From Saccharopolyspora oryzae (lineage in GTDB: Bacteria > Actinomycetota > Actinomycetes > Mycobacteriales > Pseudonocardiaceae): a DNA stretch of 64,000 bases. The translations under genes were made by a program, and so were the position numbers. The stretch is from positions 186,001 to 250,000 of the forward strand of contig NZ_JAQGLA010000003.1 in NCBI RefSeq assembly GCF_027853915.1, read 5' to 3'. Shown here piece by piece: positions 1 to 8,410 of this stretch (within the stretch, counting starts at the first letter, position 1; each line of letters starts with the position of its first letter). Under the pieces are notes generated by a model. That model saw only the letters and a program-made list of their open reading frames with translations, had not been told where the DNA came from and made no database searches.

Positions 1-1
1 G

Positions 2-67
2 GCGCTCGGCTACGGCCTCGCGGCGTCCTGGAACGGCCTGGACGACCTCGGCCGCCGCCTCGGCTGA
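2..67 (+). CDS. 3' end of a protein cut by the window edge
   Basis: The first 22 codons read ALGYGLAASWNGLDDLGRRLG and stop at 65-67. The frame is open to the window edge and ends 14 bases before a strong hairpin, which fits the C-terminus of a real gene. Too little is present to name a family; other frames through this stretch are less protein-like. Confidence 0.45.
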   Translation, partial: ALGYGLAASWNGLDDLGRRLG

Positions 68-80
68 CCTTGAGAAACGA

Positions 81-113
81 CGCACCCCGGCTCTCGAGCG
101 GAGCCGGGGTGCG
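81..113. terminator. Bidirectional hairpin terminator
   Basis: A perfect 13-bp stem (81-93 with 101-113) closes a 7-base loop and is followed by a short T-rich stretch (GTTTCG). It sits between the end of the partial rightward gene and the end of the leftward gene at 120, so it can serve both. Confidence 0.85.
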
Positions 114-119
114 GTTTCG

Positions 120-1106
120 TCAGGGGGCTGCGCGGAGGGAACCGGTGAGCTGGTTGAGCTGATCGGCTGTGGTGGCGCCTTCCACGTCCTGGTCCGCGAC
201 GGCCATGAGGACCACCGAGCTCTGCCCGTCACTGTTCGTCGCCACCACGCTGGCCAGCGTCTTCGGCGAGTCGCACGGTCCCGGCTGGGGGATCGTCACC
301 CGCGCCGTGACCCGGACCGCGGGGGTGTTCCCGGGCAGCTGGATCTGCTCCGGCGGGCCGGTTTCGACCACCGGCTTGACGCCGTCGCGGGAGTAGGCCA
401 GGTCGACGAGCTTCGCCAGGGTCTCGGTGGCCACCGCGGTGTCGTCCGGGCCCTTGCGGGCGCTCACGCCCGAGGTCGCGCGGTAGCTGCGGGGGTCGCC
501 GGGGCAGAAGCCGACCTGGTAGTCGGCCACCCCGGTCATGGTCACCGGGTCGTCCGGCGGGCCGTAGGCCTGGATGTTCTCCGGGTCGGGGTCCGGCACC
601 CAGCCCATCGGCACGTCGTAGAGCGCGGTGCGCTTGGGCACCCGCACCACCTGCCAGCCCGGGACCACCGGCGGCAAGTCGGGGTTGGCCGCGGTCGGCT
701 GCGTGGTCGGGGCCTGGGTGGGGGTGTTCTGGCTGGTGGTGGGCTTCGCGGGCGGCGGTGTCGGCGCTGCTTCGTCGCTGCTGGGGATGAGCACGACGAT
801 CGTGGTGACGATGGCGATCACGGCCACCGCGCCGAGCGCGATCGCGGCGATCATCGGACCGCGGCTCTTCTTCGGCGGCGGCGTCGGGAAACCGCTGATC
901 ATGCCCGGGTACTGCTGCTGGTACTGCGGCTGCTGGTACTGGGGTTGCTGGAACTGCGGTGGCTGCTGCGGCTGGCCGAACGCGCCGAAGCCCTGGTACT
1001 GCCCGCCGGGCTGCTGACCCTGCGCACCGCTGGTCGGCTGACCGGTCAGCGGGTCGTACTGCTGACCGTTCGGATCGGAACCCCAAGGACCACCAGGTGA
1101 GGACAT
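120..1106 (-). CDS. Membrane-anchored protein with Pro/Gln-rich cytoplasmic tail (tandem copy A)
   Basis: The 328-residue protein starts MSSPGGPWGSDPNGQQ. It has a Gln/Pro/Tyr-rich low-complexity N-terminus (about residues 1-75), one membrane segment (about 84-107), a Thr/Pro-rich linker (about 112-145) and a folded C-terminal domain (about 147-328) that should lie outside the membrane. The C-terminal domain carries two Cys (FCPGD and PGPCDS). The layout resembles actinobacterial surface proteins of unknown function; I do not recognise a named family. The next gene upstream is a close paralogue with the same layout, so the pair arose by tandem duplication. A TAGGAT hexamer 7 nt before the ATG suggests a leaderless transcript. 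Confidence 0.8.
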   Translation of the reverse strand: MSSPGGPWGSDPNGQQYDPLTGQPTSGAQGQQPGGQYQGFGAFGQPQQPPQFQQPQYQQPQYQQQYPGMISGFPTPPPKKSRGPMIAAIALGAVAVIAIVTTIVVLIPSSDEAAPTPPPAKPTTSQNTPTQAPTTQPTAANPDLPPVVPGWQVVRVPKRTALYDVPMGWVPDPDPENIQAYGPPDDPVTMTGVADYQVGFCPGDPRSYRATSGVSARKGPDDTAVATETLAKLVDLAYSRDGVKPVVETGPPEQIQLPGNTPAVRVTARVTIPQPGPCDSPKTLASVVATNSDGQSSVVLMAVADQDVEGATTADQLNQLTGSLRAAP

Positions 1107-1113
1107 GGGGGTG

Positions 1114-1119
1114 ATCCTA
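1114..1119 (-). promoter_or_regulatory. -10 hexamer TAGGAT, leaderless start
   Basis: On the minus strand TAGGAT lies 7 nt before the ATG at 1106, so transcription would begin at or next to the start codon. The same arrangement is conserved in the paralogue (2206-2211). Confidence 0.55.
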
Positions 1120-1192
1120 TCCAGCCCCCCGGCGCTGATCGGCCCAAGTCGGCGGGTGTTCAGTCGACGCTGGTGCGGTGGGTGAACGCGGT

Positions 1193-1217
1193 CCCCGGCT
1201 CTTGAGCAGAGCCGGGG
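1193..1217. terminator. Hairpin after the second tandem paralogue
   Basis: A perfect 9-bp stem, CCCCGGCTC (1193-1201) with GAGCCGGGG (1209-1217), lies 12 bases beyond the stop of the leftward gene ending at 1230. It shares its stem core with the terminator at 81-113, so the terminator was duplicated along with the gene. Confidence 0.7.
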
Positions 1218-1229
1218 CGCGGTTCTCCG

Positions 1230-2198
1230 TCATTCTGCGCGGAAGGATCCGGTCAGCTGGTCGAGCTGGTCGCCGGTGAAGGCACCTTCCACTTCCTGGT
1301 CCGCGGCGGCGATGAGGACCACGGAGCTCTGCCCGTCGTTGTTCGTCGCCACCACGCTCGCCAGCACCGTCGCCGAGTCGCACTGGCCCGGGGCGGGCAG
1401 CGTCACGCGCGCGGTGACGCGGACCGCGGGGATGTTGCCGGGCAGCTGGATCTGCTCCGGCGCGCCGGTCTCGACCACGGGCGCGACGCCGTCGCGGGTG
1501 TGGGCCAGCTCGATGAACTTGGCCAGCGTCTGGGTGGCGACCGTGGTGTCGTCCGGTCCGTAGCGGGCGCTCACGCCCGAGGTCGCGCGGTAGCTGTTGG
1601 AGTCGCCGGGGCAGAAGCCGGCCTGGTAGTCGGCCACGCCTCTCAAGGTCACCGGGTCCTCCGGCGGGCCGTAGGCGTGGAGCCCATCCGGATCGGGATC
1701 CAGCTCCCACTCCATCGGCACGTCGTAGAGCGCGGTCTTCCTGGGCGCCCGCACCACCTGCCAGCCCGGGACCACCGGCGGCAGGTCCGGGTTGGCCGCG
1801 GTCGGCTGCGTGGTGGGGGTGCTCTGGGAGGTGGTCGGCTTCGCGGTCGGCTGCGGTGCCGCTTCGTCGCTGCTGCCGGGGACGAGCACGACGATCGTGG
1901 TGACGATGGCGATCACGACCACCACGCCGAGCACGATCGCGGCGATCACCGGGCCCCGGCTCTTCTTCGGCGGCGTCGGGAAACCGCTCATCATGCCCGG
2001 GTACTGCGGCTGTTGGTACTGAGCCTGCTGGAACTGCGGCTGCTGGTACTGCGGCTGCTGGAACTGCGGCTGTTGCGGCTGGCCGAAGCCTTGGTACTGC
2101 CCGCCGGGCTGCTGGGGACTGCCCATCGGCTGGCCGGCCAGCGGAGCGTGCTGCTGACCGTTCGGATCGGAACCCCATGGACCACCAGGTGAGGACAT
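1230..2198 (-). CDS. Membrane-anchored protein with Pro/Gln-rich cytoplasmic tail (tandem copy B)
   Basis: The 322-residue paralogue of the preceding entry has the same order: MSSPGGPWGSDPNGQQ start, Gln-rich repeats of the form QFQQPQYQQ, a basic KKSRGP patch, one membrane segment (about 78-101), a Thr/Pro linker and a C-terminal domain with FCPGD and PGQCDS cysteines. The reading frame is open further upstream to 2378, but that extension overlaps the neighbouring lipoprotein gene, and the ATG at 2198 matches the paralogue start exactly. A TAGGAT hexamer precedes it by 7 nt. Function unknown. The N-terminal tail varies by Gln-rich repeat number between the copies while the outer domain is well conserved. 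Confidence 0.8.
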   Translation of the reverse strand: MSSPGGPWGSDPNGQQHAPLAGQPMGSPQQPGGQYQGFGQPQQPQFQQPQYQQPQFQQAQYQQPQYPGMMSGFPTPPKKSRGPVIAAIVLGVVVVIAIVTTIVVLVPGSSDEAAPQPTAKPTTSQSTPTTQPTAANPDLPPVVPGWQVVRAPRKTALYDVPMEWELDPDPDGLHAYGPPEDPVTLRGVADYQAGFCPGDSNSYRATSGVSARYGPDDTTVATQTLAKFIELAHTRDGVAPVVETGAPEQIQLPGNIPAVRVTARVTLPAPGQCDSATVLASVVATNNDGQSSVVLIAAADQEVEGAFTGDQLDQLTGSFRAE

Positions 2199-2205
2199 GC
2201 GGGTG

Positions 2206-2211
2206 ATCCTA
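2206..2211 (-). promoter_or_regulatory. -10 hexamer TAGGAT, leaderless start
   Basis: On the minus strand TAGGAT lies 7 nt before the ATG at 2198. About 35 bp of upstream sequence (2202-2236) is nearly identical to 1110-1144 ahead of the other copy, so both paralogues should be expressed from the same type of promoter. Confidence 0.55.
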
Positions 2212-2241
2212 TCCAGCCCTCCGGCGCTGATCGGCCCAGGA

Positions 2242-2904
2242 TCAGGAGCCGTATCCACCGTCGTGCCAGGTGGCGTGCACATCGCCGTCCACGTTGTCGT
2301 AGTGCATCGTGATCGGCTGACTGGTCTCCGGCATCGTGAACAGGATGTCCGCGACGAGCACGTTCGAGGTCGCGTCACCAGCGTTGCCGATCGGCGTGCG
2401 CTCCGGGATCCAGTTCTCCAACGAGTACGGATCTGTCACGGCCGGGGACTCCGACGCTACGACCTTCTCGCCTCCGACCTCCAGCGACCACTCGTTGCGG
2501 AGGATGATGTCGCGCCCTCCGTAGGCGTTGAAGTACACGTGCACCTTGTAGCCGCCGCGCGAGGAGTCGTATACCGGTGCGTCCGCGGTGAGCGCGATCC
2601 AGCCCGGGTACTTGTTGACGTAGTTGAGGATGTAGCCGAACTCGTACACCGTCGACAGGTCGTCGGGGACGAAGTCCGCCGGCTGCGCATCCGGGATCGG
2701 TGCCCGCCCGGTGGAGGTCGGTGCTTCCGTCGCGTCGGAGCTCGTCGGGGTTGGTTCCGCCACCGATGTCGTGGATGTGCGCGGGGAAGGAGCCGCGGGT
2801 GTCGCTGGACTGAACGGAATCTCCAGCTTCCCGCCGCTGCAGGCGGTCGAAAGGAACAGGGTGCAGCAGGCCACGCCGATAGCAGCGGTTGAACGGAGCT
2901 TCAT
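2242..2904 (-). CDS. Secreted lipoprotein of unknown function
   Basis: The 220-residue protein has a lipoprotein signal peptide: basic start MKLRST, a hydrophobic stretch and lipobox LSTAC with Cys22 as the expected lipidation site. A Ser/Thr/Pro-rich linker (about 30-70) leads into a folded domain rich in aromatic residues (about 75-220, including YINAYGG-like and W-rich segments). I do not recognise the domain. An AGAGAAG stretch about 9 nt before the ATG is a reasonable ribosome binding site. It is transcribed in the same direction as the two membrane-anchored paralogues, but the gap and the separate leaderless promoter downstream argue against one operon. Confidence 0.75.
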   Translation of the reverse strand: MKLRSTAAIGVACCTLFLSTACSGGKLEIPFSPATPAAPSPRTSTTSVAEPTPTSSDATEAPTSTGRAPIPDAQPADFVPDDLSTVYEFGYILNYVNKYPGWIALTADAPVYDSSRGGYKVHVYFNAYGGRDIILRNEWSLEVGGEKVVASESPAVTDPYSLENWIPERTPIGNAGDATSNVLVADILFTMPETSQPITMHYDNVDGDVHATWHDGGYGS

Positions 2905-3090
2905 GAGTCCGCGCTCTTCTCTTGAGTTTGGTGGTCAACAGGGTTTGAGACTGTTTCCGGTCGTGCCCGGTTCCACCTGGAATGCGGACGAAGGTCACAG
3001 TCGTCGCTGCAGGGGACGACCGTTGACGTGTGACTCCTGCTGGGGGCCGCCACCGGCGCCGCCGCGCGAACCGGCCAGCGGAGGCAGATC

Positions 3091-3771
3091 TCAGTTGACG
3101 CTGGTGCCCTGGGTGAACTCGGTGAGCGGGGCCGGCACCGCTCGGAGCTCGCGGAGGAATTCCGCTTCGCGCAGCAGCAACCGGCGGACCAGGCGAAGCC
3201 GTGCCAGCGGGTCGGTTTCGGCGAGCAGGTCCTGCCGGTCCTCCACGGTCAGCACGCAGTCGTCGGCGAGCAAGTAGGACAGATCGGCGATTTCGGCGTC
3301 CGCGCCGGGGGTTTCGCGGCGGCCGCCGCGCAGGCCGGTGGAGTGGTAGCGCTGGTGCGCCGCGCGGGCGGTGCTCGTCAGGTGCTCGCGGCGGCCGGGC
3401 GAGTCGCTGGCCGGTTCGGTGTCCGGCAGCCACTGGACGTTCGCGACGAGGTAGGGCGCGGTGGTGCTGTCGATCTGCAGCAGCCGGAACCGCCGCTCGC
3501 CCGCGGCGCTGACGTCGTAGCGCCCGCCGGGCAGCTGGCGGACGTCGTCCAGCAACGCGGAGCACCCGACGTCGTACATCGAGTCCACGTTGTCCTCGCC
3601 GACCTCCCAGCCCTGCTTGATGGCGACCACGCCGAACCTGCGGTCGGGCACGGATTCGCCGACGAGGTCTTCGACCAGCTGCCGGTAGCGCGGTTCGAAG
3701 ACGTGCAGCGGCAGGTGGCCGCCCGGCAGCAACACCGACCCCAGCGGGAACAACGGCAAGACGTCCAACAC
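3091..3771 (-). CDS. LON substrate-binding domain protein
   Basis: The 226-residue protein opens VLDVLPLFPLGSVLLPGGHLPLHVFEPRYRQL, where LPLFPLG...LPLHVFEPRY is the hallmark of the N-terminal substrate-binding domain of Lon protease (PF02190 family). The domain fills the protein; no ATPase or protease domain follows, so it is a stand-alone LON-domain protein of the type common in actinobacteria. Its exact role is not established; binding of unfolded or specific substrate proteins is inferred from the family. The start is a GTG with a TAGGTT hexamer 6 nt upstream, implying a leaderless mRNA. Confidence 0.85.
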   Translation of the reverse strand: MLDVLPLFPLGSVLLPGGHLPLHVFEPRYRQLVEDLVGESVPDRRFGVVAIKQGWEVGEDNVDSMYDVGCSALLDDVRQLPGGRYDVSAAGERRFRLLQIDSTTAPYLVANVQWLPDTEPASDSPGRREHLTSTARAAHQRYHSTGLRGGRRETPGADAEIADLSYLLADDCVLTVEDRQDLLAETDPLARLRLVRRLLLREAEFLRELRAVPAPLTEFTQGTSVN

Positions 3772-3777
3772 GCCCCC

Positions 3778-3783
3778 AACCTA
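3778..3783 (-). promoter_or_regulatory. -10 hexamer TAGGTT, leaderless start
   Basis: On the minus strand TAGGTT lies 6 nt before the GTG at 3771, which places the expected transcription start at the start codon. Confidence 0.5.
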
Positions 3784-4076
3784 ACTGCCCACCATCCCGA
3801 CCGCACCGCCTCATCGACATCCCCGCAGGTCACCGGGGCGGGATCAGGAGGTGGTTCTCGGCGCATGTTGTTCGTCCTGGCCTTTGTCTTTGATGCGCCG
3901 TCAGGCGCATAGCCCACGCTCGCAGCTTGCGCCGCCGCGGGTTCTCAGCGTTCGCCTGGCGAGGACGGCCCGACTGCCGTGTATTGGCATACATCAAGTC
4001 GGGCACCCGGAGTCCAGGCGGGCGCTGAGGTTCCGCTACCGGCACCGCCACGCAGAACGACCACGAAATCAATCCT
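3784..4076. other. Intergenic region without a recognisable gene
   Basis: About 290 bases separate the LON-domain gene and the end of nrtR. Open frames here have biased, unstructured translations and no ribosome binding sites. The only structure seen is a small perfect hairpin, ATGCGCC (3893-3899) with GGCGCAT (3904-3910), which could be a weak terminator for nrtR. Confidence 0.5.
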
Positions 4077-4781
4077 CTAGCTCGGCGGGCGGAAGACGGC
4101 GAAGGGGTCGGTTACCTGGAGATCGCGGCTGGTGAAGCGGAACAGGGCCGGGGGTCGGCCGCCGGAGGGGCCGGCCGGGACGGTGCGGCCGGTGGGTTCC
4201 AGGGCGCCGCGGCGGGTCAGGACGCGCTGCAGGTTGGTCGACGCGACCTGGTAGCCGAGCGCGGCGGAGTAGATGTCGCGCAGTTCGGAGACGGTGAACT
4301 CGGCGGGGGCCAGCGCGAAGCCGATGTTGGTGTAGGACAGCTTGGCGCGCAGCCGGTCCCGGACCGCCAGCACGATCTGCTCGTGGTCGAAGGCCGTCGG
4401 CGGGAGGGCTTCGACGGCGTGCCACTGGGTGTCGGCGGGGACCTCGGGGTCGACGTCGGAGGGCACCAGTCCGAGGAACGCGGTGGCCACCACGCGGCGG
4501 TCGGGGACCCGGTCCGGGGCGCTGAACACCGACAGCTGCTCGACGTGGGAGAGCTTGTGCACGTCGACCTTCTCGGCCAGCTGGCGGCGGATCGAGGTCT
4601 CCACGTCCTCGGTGGCCGACAGCCGCCCGCCGGGCAGCGACCAGCGGTGCAGGTCCGGTTCCTGGGCGCGCTGCCAGAGCATCACCTGCAGGTGGCCGTC
4701 GCGGACTTGGAGCACCCCGGCCAGCACTTCGTGACCAGCGTCGCTCCCTTTCGGGGGATGAGCGGTGTTAGTATGTGGCAC
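4077..4781 (-). CDS. nrtR: NrtR-type NAD biosynthesis repressor (Nudix domain plus winged helix)
   Basis: The 234-residue protein has a Nudix-like N-terminal domain (about 17-145; GGRLSATEDVETSIRRQLAEKV is the Nudix-box region) followed by a C-terminal winged-helix segment (about 150-230, SELRDIYSAALGYQVASTNLQR). This two-domain order is that of NrtR repressors, which sense ADP-ribose and control NAD genes. The canonical REXXEE catalytic motif is degraded (RQLAEK), as expected for a sensor that no longer hydrolyses. It is divergent from nadA. Its GTG start has TAGAAT 7 nt upstream inside a palindrome, so the repressor probably controls itself. The match of architecture, motif loss and neighbourhood makes the call strong. 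Confidence 0.9.
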   Translation of the reverse strand: MPHTNTAHPPKGSDAGHEVLAGVLQVRDGHLQVMLWQRAQEPDLHRWSLPGGRLSATEDVETSIRRQLAEKVDVHKLSHVEQLSVFSAPDRVPDRRVVATAFLGLVPSDVDPEVPADTQWHAVEALPPTAFDHEQIVLAVRDRLRAKLSYTNIGFALAPAEFTVSELRDIYSAALGYQVASTNLQRVLTRRGALEPTGRTVPAGPSGGRPPALFRFTSRDLQVTDPFAVFRPPS

Positions 4782-4804
4782 GTTTTCGATTCTAAGGCGA
4801 AAAC
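4782..4804. promoter_or_regulatory. Candidate NrtR operator overlapping the nrtR promoter
   Basis: GTTTTCG (4782-4788) and CGAAAAC (4798-4804) form a perfect inverted repeat with a 9-nt spacer. Within the spacer the minus strand reads TAGAAT (4789-4794), positioned 7 nt before the nrtR GTG, so a bound repressor would block the nrtR promoter. It also lies 76 bp upstream of nadA. Assignment to NrtR is inferred from position; the motif was not compared with a database. Confidence 0.6.
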
Positions 4805-4879
4805 CTCGGAGCCGTTGAGCCGGGGTGTTGAACGGACCTTCCGGACGAGCTGCCCGGGGGATCCGGCGAGGAGGACGAC

Positions 4880-5896
4880 ATGGCCGCTACTGCCACTTGG
4901 GAGCGGACCGACGCCGGTTACACGGGAGTCCGGCCCGACGCAGACTGGGCCCGCGAAGTGCGCGCGCTCGCCGACGAGCGGGACGCGGTGCTGCTGGCGC
5001 ACAACTACCAGCTGCCGGAGATCCAGGACGTCGCCGACCACACCGGGGACTCGCTGGCGCTGAGCCGGATCGCGGCCAGCAGCAGCGCGAGCACGATCGT
5101 CTTCTGCGGCGTGCACTTCATGGCCGAGACCGCCAAGATCCTCGGCCCGGAGAAGACGGTGCTGATCCCCGACGAGCGCGCGGGCTGCTCGCTGGCCGAC
5201 TCGATCACCGCCGAGCAGCTGCGCGAGTGGAAGGCCGAGCACCCGGGCGCGGTCGTGGTGTCCTACGTGAACACCACCGCCGAGGTGAAGGCGGAGACCG
5301 ACATCTGCTGCACGTCCTCCAACGCGGTCGACGTGGTGCGCTCCATCCCGGCCGACCGCGAGGTGCTGTTCTGCCCGGACCAGTTCCTCGGCGCGCACGT
5401 CAAGCGCGAGACCGGCCGGGACAACCTGCACATCTGGGCCGGGGAGTGCCACGTGCACGCCGGCATCAACGGCCCGGAGCTGGCCGAGCGCGCGGCTGCG
5501 AACCCGGACGCGGACCTGTTCATCCACCCGGAGTGCGGCTGCGCGACCTCGGCGCTGTACCTGGCGGGGGAGGGCATCGTCGAACAGGAGCGGGTGAAGA
5601 TCCTGTCCACCGGCGACATGCTGACCGCCGCGCGCGACACCGGTGCGCGCTCGGTGCTGGTCGCCACCGAGGTCGGGATGCTGCACCAGCTGCGCAAGGC
5701 CGCGCCGGAGATCGACTTCCGCGCGGTCAACGACCGGGCCTCCTGCCGGTACATGAAGATGATCACCCCGGCCGCCCTGCTGCGCTGCCTGCGCGAGGGC
5801 GCCGACGAGGTGCACGTGCCCACCGACGTCGCCGACCGCGCGCGGGCCTCGGTGGAGCGGATGATCGCCATCGGCAAGCCCGGAGGCGGCGAATGA
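4880..5896 (+). CDS. nadA: Quinolinate synthase NadA
   Basis: The 338-residue enzyme condenses iminoaspartate with dihydroxyacetone phosphate to quinolinate, the second step of de novo NAD synthesis, in the cytosol using a [4Fe-4S] cluster. The three cluster cysteines are visible at Cys103 (AGCSLAD), Cys190 (GECHVHAG) and Cys289 (ASCRYMK), with spacing equal to the E. coli enzyme within two residues. Other family motifs are LLAHNYQ (about 38-44) and [13 protein letters not shown] (about 129-141). A strong GAGGAGGA ribosome site precedes the ATG. It overlaps nadB by 4 bp (ATGA), so nadABC are translationally coupled. Confidence 0.97.
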   Translation: MAATATWERTDAGYTGVRPDADWAREVRALADERDAVLLAHNYQLPEIQDVADHTGDSLALSRIAASSSASTIVFCGVHFMAETAKILGPEKTVLIPDERAGCSLADSITAEQLREWKAEHPGAVVVSYVNTTAEVKAETDICCTSSNAVDVVRSIPADREVLFCPDQFLGAHVKRETGRDNLHIWAGECHVHAGINGPELAERAAANPDADLFIHPECGCATSALYLAGEGIVEQERVKILSTGDMLTAARDTGARSVLVATEVGMLHQLRKAAPEIDFRAVNDRASCRYMKMITPAALLRCLREGADEVHVPTDVADRARASVERMIAIGKPGGGE

Positions 5897-7497
5897 CCTG
5901 GGAAGCGGGCGCTGACCTGCTCGTCGTCGGCACCGGTGTCGCGGGCATGACCGCGGCGCTGCGGGCACGCGAGCTGGGACTCCGGGTGCTGGTGGTCAGC
6001 AAGGATTCGGTGTCGGCGGGCAACACGAGCTGGGCGCAGGGCGGCATCGCCGTGGTCCGGCCCGACGAGCTCGACCCGGGCGACAGCCTCAGCAAGCACG
6101 TCGAGGACACGTTGACCGCGGGCGTAGGGCTGTGCTCGCGCCAGGCGGTGCGGCAGATCCTGTCCGACGGTGCGGCGGCGATCGCGCGACTGCGCGCGGC
6201 CGGTGCCCGCTTCGACGCCGGAGCGGACGGCGAGCTGGCGCGGACCCGCGAAGGCGGGCACAGCGCGTTCCGCGTGATCCACGCGGGCGGCGACGCCACC
6301 GGCGCGGAGGTCCAGCGCGCGCTGACCGGTGCGGTGCGCGGTGGCGGGATTCCGGTGCTGGAGCAGCATTGCGTGGTCGAGCTGCTGCGCGGCGAGGACG
6401 GTTCGGTCGCGGGTGCGCTCGCGATGGACTCCGAGAGCAGGCCGGGAGTGCTGCGCGCACCCGCGGTTCTGCTGGCCACGGGCGGTCTCGGGCAGCTCTA
6501 CGCGGCTACGACGAATCCCGATGTGTCCACTGCGGACGGTGTGGCGCTGGCCCTGCGGGCCGGTGCCACCGTGGCGGACCTGGAGTTCGTGCAGTTCCAC
6601 CCGACGGTGCTCTACACGCCGGGCGGGCCGCGCGGTCGGCGTCCGTTGATCACCGAGGCGGTGCGCGGCGAGGGCGCGGTGCTGGTCGACGTGAACGGCC
6701 AGCGCGTCATGGCCGGTGAGCACCCGCTGGAGGACCTCGCGCCGCGCGACGTCGTGTCGGCGGCGATCAACCGCCGTGCCGCGGAAACCGGGTCGGAGCA
6801 CGTGTTCCTGGACGCGACCAGCATCGGCCCCGGGTTCGCCGAGCGGTTCCCGACGGTGCACGCGGCCTGCCGGGAGGCCGGGATCGACCCGGTGCGCGAA
6901 CCGATCCCGGTGGCCAGCGCCGCGCACTACTCCTGCGGCGGTGTGATGTCCAGCGTGGACGGACGGACCTCGGTGGCGGGTCTCTACGCGGCGGGCGAGG
7001 TGGCCTGCACGGGGTTGCACGGCGCGAACCGGCTGGCGTCCAACAGCCTGCTGGAAGGGCTCGTCGTCGGGGCCCGAGCAGCCGAGGCGGTGGCCAAGGA
7101 CCTGTGCTGCGGCCTGCTGAACCGCAAGCCGGTCGGCGAGTTCGTCCAGCCCGCGCTCGCGGTGGTCGACCGCGAGCTGCTGCAGTCCACGATGAGCAGG
7201 CACGCGGGCATCGGGCGCTCCGAAGAGGGGCTGGCCGCGGCCACCAAGGCGCTGGACGAGGCGGCGGTGGTCCGTCCACTTCGGACGCGCGAAGCCGTCG
7301 AGGACGCGTCGTTGCTGATGACGGCGCAGACGCTGCTGGCCGCGGCCCGGCAGCGCGCCGAGTCGCGCGGCTGCCACCGGCGCACGGACTTCCCGGACAC
7401 CGACGACCTGCGCTGGCGGCGCAGCACGGTGTTCCGGCTGGACGCCTCGGGTTGGCTCATCCACACCACGGCCGGGATTGCGAGGACCGCGGCATGA
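5893..7497 (+). CDS. nadB: L-aspartate oxidase NadB
   Basis: The 534-residue flavoenzyme oxidises L-aspartate to iminoaspartate, the substrate of NadA. It begins [23 protein letters not shown], where GTGVAG is the FAD dinucleotide-binding glycine motif. [12 protein letters not shown], the HAGGDATG stretch and the C-terminal [16 protein letters not shown] segment are typical of the succinate dehydrogenase/fumarate reductase flavoprotein superfamily. The ATG was chosen because it overlaps the nadA stop as ATGA and sits at the glycine motif; the frame is open further upstream but that stretch is antisense-like. The 3' end overlaps nadC by 4 bp. Confidence 0.96.
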   Translation: MTWEAGADLLVVGTGVAGMTAALRARELGLRVLVVSKDSVSAGNTSWAQGGIAVVRPDELDPGDSLSKHVEDTLTAGVGLCSRQAVRQILSDGAAAIARLRAAGARFDAGADGELARTREGGHSAFRVIHAGGDATGAEVQRALTGAVRGGGIPVLEQHCVVELLRGEDGSVAGALAMDSESRPGVLRAPAVLLATGGLGQLYAATTNPDVSTADGVALALRAGATVADLEFVQFHPTVLYTPGGPRGRRPLITEAVRGEGAVLVDVNGQRVMAGEHPLEDLAPRDVVSAAINRRAAETGSEHVFLDATSIGPGFAERFPTVHAACREAGIDPVREPIPVASAAHYSCGGVMSSVDGRTSVAGLYAAGEVACTGLHGANRLASNSLLEGLVVGARAAEAVAKDLCCGLLNRKPVGEFVQPALAVVDRELLQSTMSRHAGIGRSEEGLAAATKALDEAAVVRPLRTREAVEDASLLMTAQTLLAAARQRAESRGCHRRTDFPDTDDLRWRRSTVFRLDASGWLIHTTAGIARTAA

Positions 7498-8342
7498 CCA
7501 TCGACATCGACGACGCGCGCGAAGTGGTGCGCACCGCGCTGGCTGAAGACCTGCGCTACGGACCGGACGCGACCACTGAGGCGACGGTCCCGGCCGACGC
7601 GATCGCGGAAGCCGGGTTCAACACCCGCCGGGCCGGGGTGGTCGCCGGGCTGCCGCTGGTGCGGCTGGTGCTCGACGAAGTGCTGGGCGCGGACGCCTAC
7701 GCGGTGCTGTCCGAGCGCGCCGACGGCGACGTGCTGGCGCCGGGCGACTGCGTGCTGCGGGTGAAAGCCCCGGTCCGCGGCCTGCTCACGGCCGAGCGCA
7801 CGGCGCTGAACCTGCTGTGCCACCTGTCCGGCATCGCCACCGCGACCGCGGCGTGGGTCGAGGCGGTGGCGGGCACCGGCTGCCGCATCCGCGACAGCCG
7901 CAAGACCCTGCCCGGCCTGCGGGTGCTGCAGAAGTACGCGGTCCGCTGCGGTGGCGGCGTGAACCACCGCATGGGCCTGGGCGATGCGGTGCTGATCAAG
8001 GACAACCACGTGGTGGCGGCCGGTTCGGCGGTCGCCGCGGTGCGGGCCTGCCGGGAGTACGCCCCGGACCTCCCGATGGAGGTCGAGGTGTCCACGTTGG
8101 ACGAGCTGGACGAGGTCCTGGCCGAGGACGTGTCCCTGGTCCTCCTGGACAACTTCACCCCGGACCAGTGCGCGGAAGCCGTCCGCCGGGTCCGCTCGGT
8201 CTCGCCGGAGACGGAGCTGGAGGCCTCCGGCGGCCTGACCCTCGACGTGGCCAGCGCCTACGCCCGGACCGGAGTCCACTACCTGGCGGTAGGAGGCCTG
8301 ACCCACTCCTCCCCAGCCCTGGACCTCGGCCTCGACATGTGA
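7494..8342 (+). CDS. nadC: Nicotinate-nucleotide pyrophosphorylase (quinolinate phosphoribosyltransferase)
   Basis: The 282-residue enzyme converts quinolinate and PRPP to nicotinate mononucleotide, CO2 and pyrophosphate. Family motifs in order: TAERTALNLLCHLSGIAT (about 100-117), RDSRKTLPGLR (about 134-144), KYAVRCGGGVNHRMGL (about 149-164), KDNH, EVEV and LDNF, with a C-terminal SGG phosphate-binding turn. These residues line the PRPP and quinolinate sites in the family. It is the last gene of the nad operon, starting within ATGA at the nadB stop and followed by a 16-bp-stem terminator. Confidence 0.97.
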   Translation: MTIDIDDAREVVRTALAEDLRYGPDATTEATVPADAIAEAGFNTRRAGVVAGLPLVRLVLDEVLGADAYAVLSERADGDVLAPGDCVLRVKAPVRGLLTAERTALNLLCHLSGIATATAAWVEAVAGTGCRIRDSRKTLPGLRVLQKYAVRCGGGVNHRMGLGDAVLIKDNHVVAAGSAVAAVRACREYAPDLPMEVEVSTLDELDEVLAEDVSLVLLDNFTPDQCAEAVRRVRSVSPETELEASGGLTLDVASAYARTGVHYLAVGGLTHSSPALDLGLDM

Positions 8343-8372
8343 GTCCGACGTGCTCCAGGCGTAGGAGCATGC

Positions 8373-8410
8373 CTGAGCGGGCATCGCGTGCTATCGCGAT
8401 GCCCGCTCAG
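8373..8410. terminator. Bidirectional 16-bp stem terminator after nadC
   Basis: A perfect 16-bp inverted repeat (8373-8388 with 8395-8410) closes a 6-base loop TGCTAT. It lies between convergent genes, and its right arm overlaps the stop codon of the leftward Uma2 gene (8407-8409). Confidence 0.9.
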
